In this document: positions 63,567 to 64,000 of the stretch, in pieces | Position numbering within the stretch: the stretch's first letter is position 1 | Layout: every line of letters begins with the position of its first letter | Origin: Herbaspirillum sp. | GTDB lineage: Bacteria; Pseudomonadota; Gammaproteobacteria; Burkholderiales; Burkholderiaceae_D | Assembly: GCF_017744395.1 (NCBI RefSeq) | Contig: NZ_JAGIBI010000001.1 | Span: 558,001 to 622,000, forward strand | Reading direction: 5' to 3' | DNA: 64,000 nt | Position numbers and translations under genes: made by a program | The notes under the pieces: model-generated | The model's database searches: none | Told to the model about the DNA's origin: nothing | What the model saw: only the letters and a program-made list of their open reading frames with translations

Positions 63567-64000
63567 TCAATCGATCAGCGCAATGCCTGTATGCCCCTCG
63601 CGCTCCAACTGGGCCACCAGCCCCAGCTCCCACTCCAGGTATTCCACGAAACCGGCATTGCGCAGCGCCAGATCCTTCTGCAGATAGGGGCTGTAGCTCT
63701 GGTCATCGTCGCCCGTGACCACGCCATCGCCGCCACTGTCGGTAGGCAATTCAGCAGCAATCCACCCGCGCGTGCCTCCGCGCAAGGCCAGCAGCGGCTG
63801 CGCTGGCTTGGCGCTGCGCAACAGCCCCGAGGCCACGCTGTGGGCCAGGATGCCATCGGCTGAAATCAGCACCACCGAGGCCTGCGCCGGCAAGGTGGGG
63901 ATGAATTCACTCAAACGGCCAGGCGCGACGAAGCGCGCGCCGGCAGGATGCCGTTTTTCATAGGCGGCGCGGCTATCGATGTCGATCAGTACGGCGGCTC
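63567..64000 (-). CDS. rhodanese-like sulfurtransferase, N-terminus cut by window end
   Basis: Only the C-terminal portion (at least 144 residues) is in view; the frame runs off the right end. It shows a rhodanese strand (AAVLIDIDSRAAYEKRHPAGAR) and a tail (YLEWELGLVAQ, EGHTGIALID) resembling the last domain of the protein at 54302-55900 (YLAWETALVAQ). In the visible fold the catalytic position reads LISADGILAHSV, without Cys. So this is a paralog, likely multi-domain. Completeness cannot be judged. Confidence 0.8.
   Translation of the reverse strand, partial: AAVLIDIDSRAAYEKRHPAGARFVAPGRLSEFIPTLPAQASVVLISADGILAHSVASGLLRSAKPAQPLLALRGGTRGWIAAELPTDSGGDGVVTGDDDQSYSPYLQKDLALRNAGFVEYLEWELGLVAQLEREGHTGIALID

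Overview
The window is GC-rich, densely coding DNA from a Gram-negative bacterium, most likely a betaproteobacterium of the Burkholderiales (Oxalobacteraceae-like, e.g. Herbaspirillum or Collimonas relatives). This rests on gene content (cyo oxidase followed by a SURF1 gene and a RegB/RegA-type pair, a livH-livM fusion, MaeB, PolB) and on codon use; it was not checked by any search. No rRNA, tRNA, CRISPR array, insertion sequence or prophage gene was recognised. It reads as ordinary chromosome.

Layout. 0.2-1.5 kb: a TetR regulator and a small membrane protein. 1.8-6.1 kb: a compact chemotaxis-like operon (membrane CheA-like kinase, short MCP-tip protein, CheX-like protein, CheY) ending in a strong terminator. 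6.1-9.0 kb: minus-strand PPC-domain protein, YciI-like protein and MHS-family transporter. 9.1-20.7 kb: one long plus-strand run, cyoABCD-surf1-regB-regA followed after 11 bp by a complete branched-chain-amino-acid-type ABC transporter (livK, fused livHM, livG, livF). 20.7-26.9 kb: a minus-strand biotin operon, bioB-cytochrome P450-bioF-bioA-bioD, every junction overlapping, divergent from a GntR regulator whose start abuts a BioR-type operator. 26.9-31.2 kb: an LprI-like protein, DNA polymerase II and two small membrane proteins. 31.2-32.1 kb is gene-poor. 32.1-36.9 kb: an OmpR/histidine-kinase pair, a FetAB-like transporter and an orphan NMT1-type binding protein. 37.2-45.8 kb: a signalling island with three receiver/kinase proteins, an apparently membrane-tethered binding protein between them, and a large convergent EAL phosphodiesterase. 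46.0-53.9 kb: MaeB, a small AT-richer membrane gene, an orphan Liv-type binding protein, a LysR/lactonase-like divergent pair and a diguanylate cyclase. 54.3-64.0 kb: a sulfur-compound cluster (four-domain rhodanese, cystathionine beta-lyase-like enzyme, thiol dioxygenase, polar amino acid ABC transporter with two paralogous binding proteins, class I aminotransferase, and a second rhodanese cut by the window end).

How parts work together. The RegB-like kinase keeps the quinone-binding heptad GGITNPF and a Cys near its H-box, so it could sense the quinone pool that the adjacent Cyo oxidase draws on. In the biotin operon the P450 occupies the place where a pimelate-generating step is expected (BioI logic), under a BioR-like repressor described mainly in Alphaproteobacteria. 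The sulfur cluster suggests uptake of a thiol or sulfur amino acid, C-S cleavage or dioxygenation, transamination of a sulfinate, and sulfane-sulfur handling.

The most interesting items are the P450/BioR biotin operon, the SBP-kinase-EAL signalling island, the membrane-CheA/short-MCP operon, and the sulfur cluster with catalytically degenerate rhodanese repeats.
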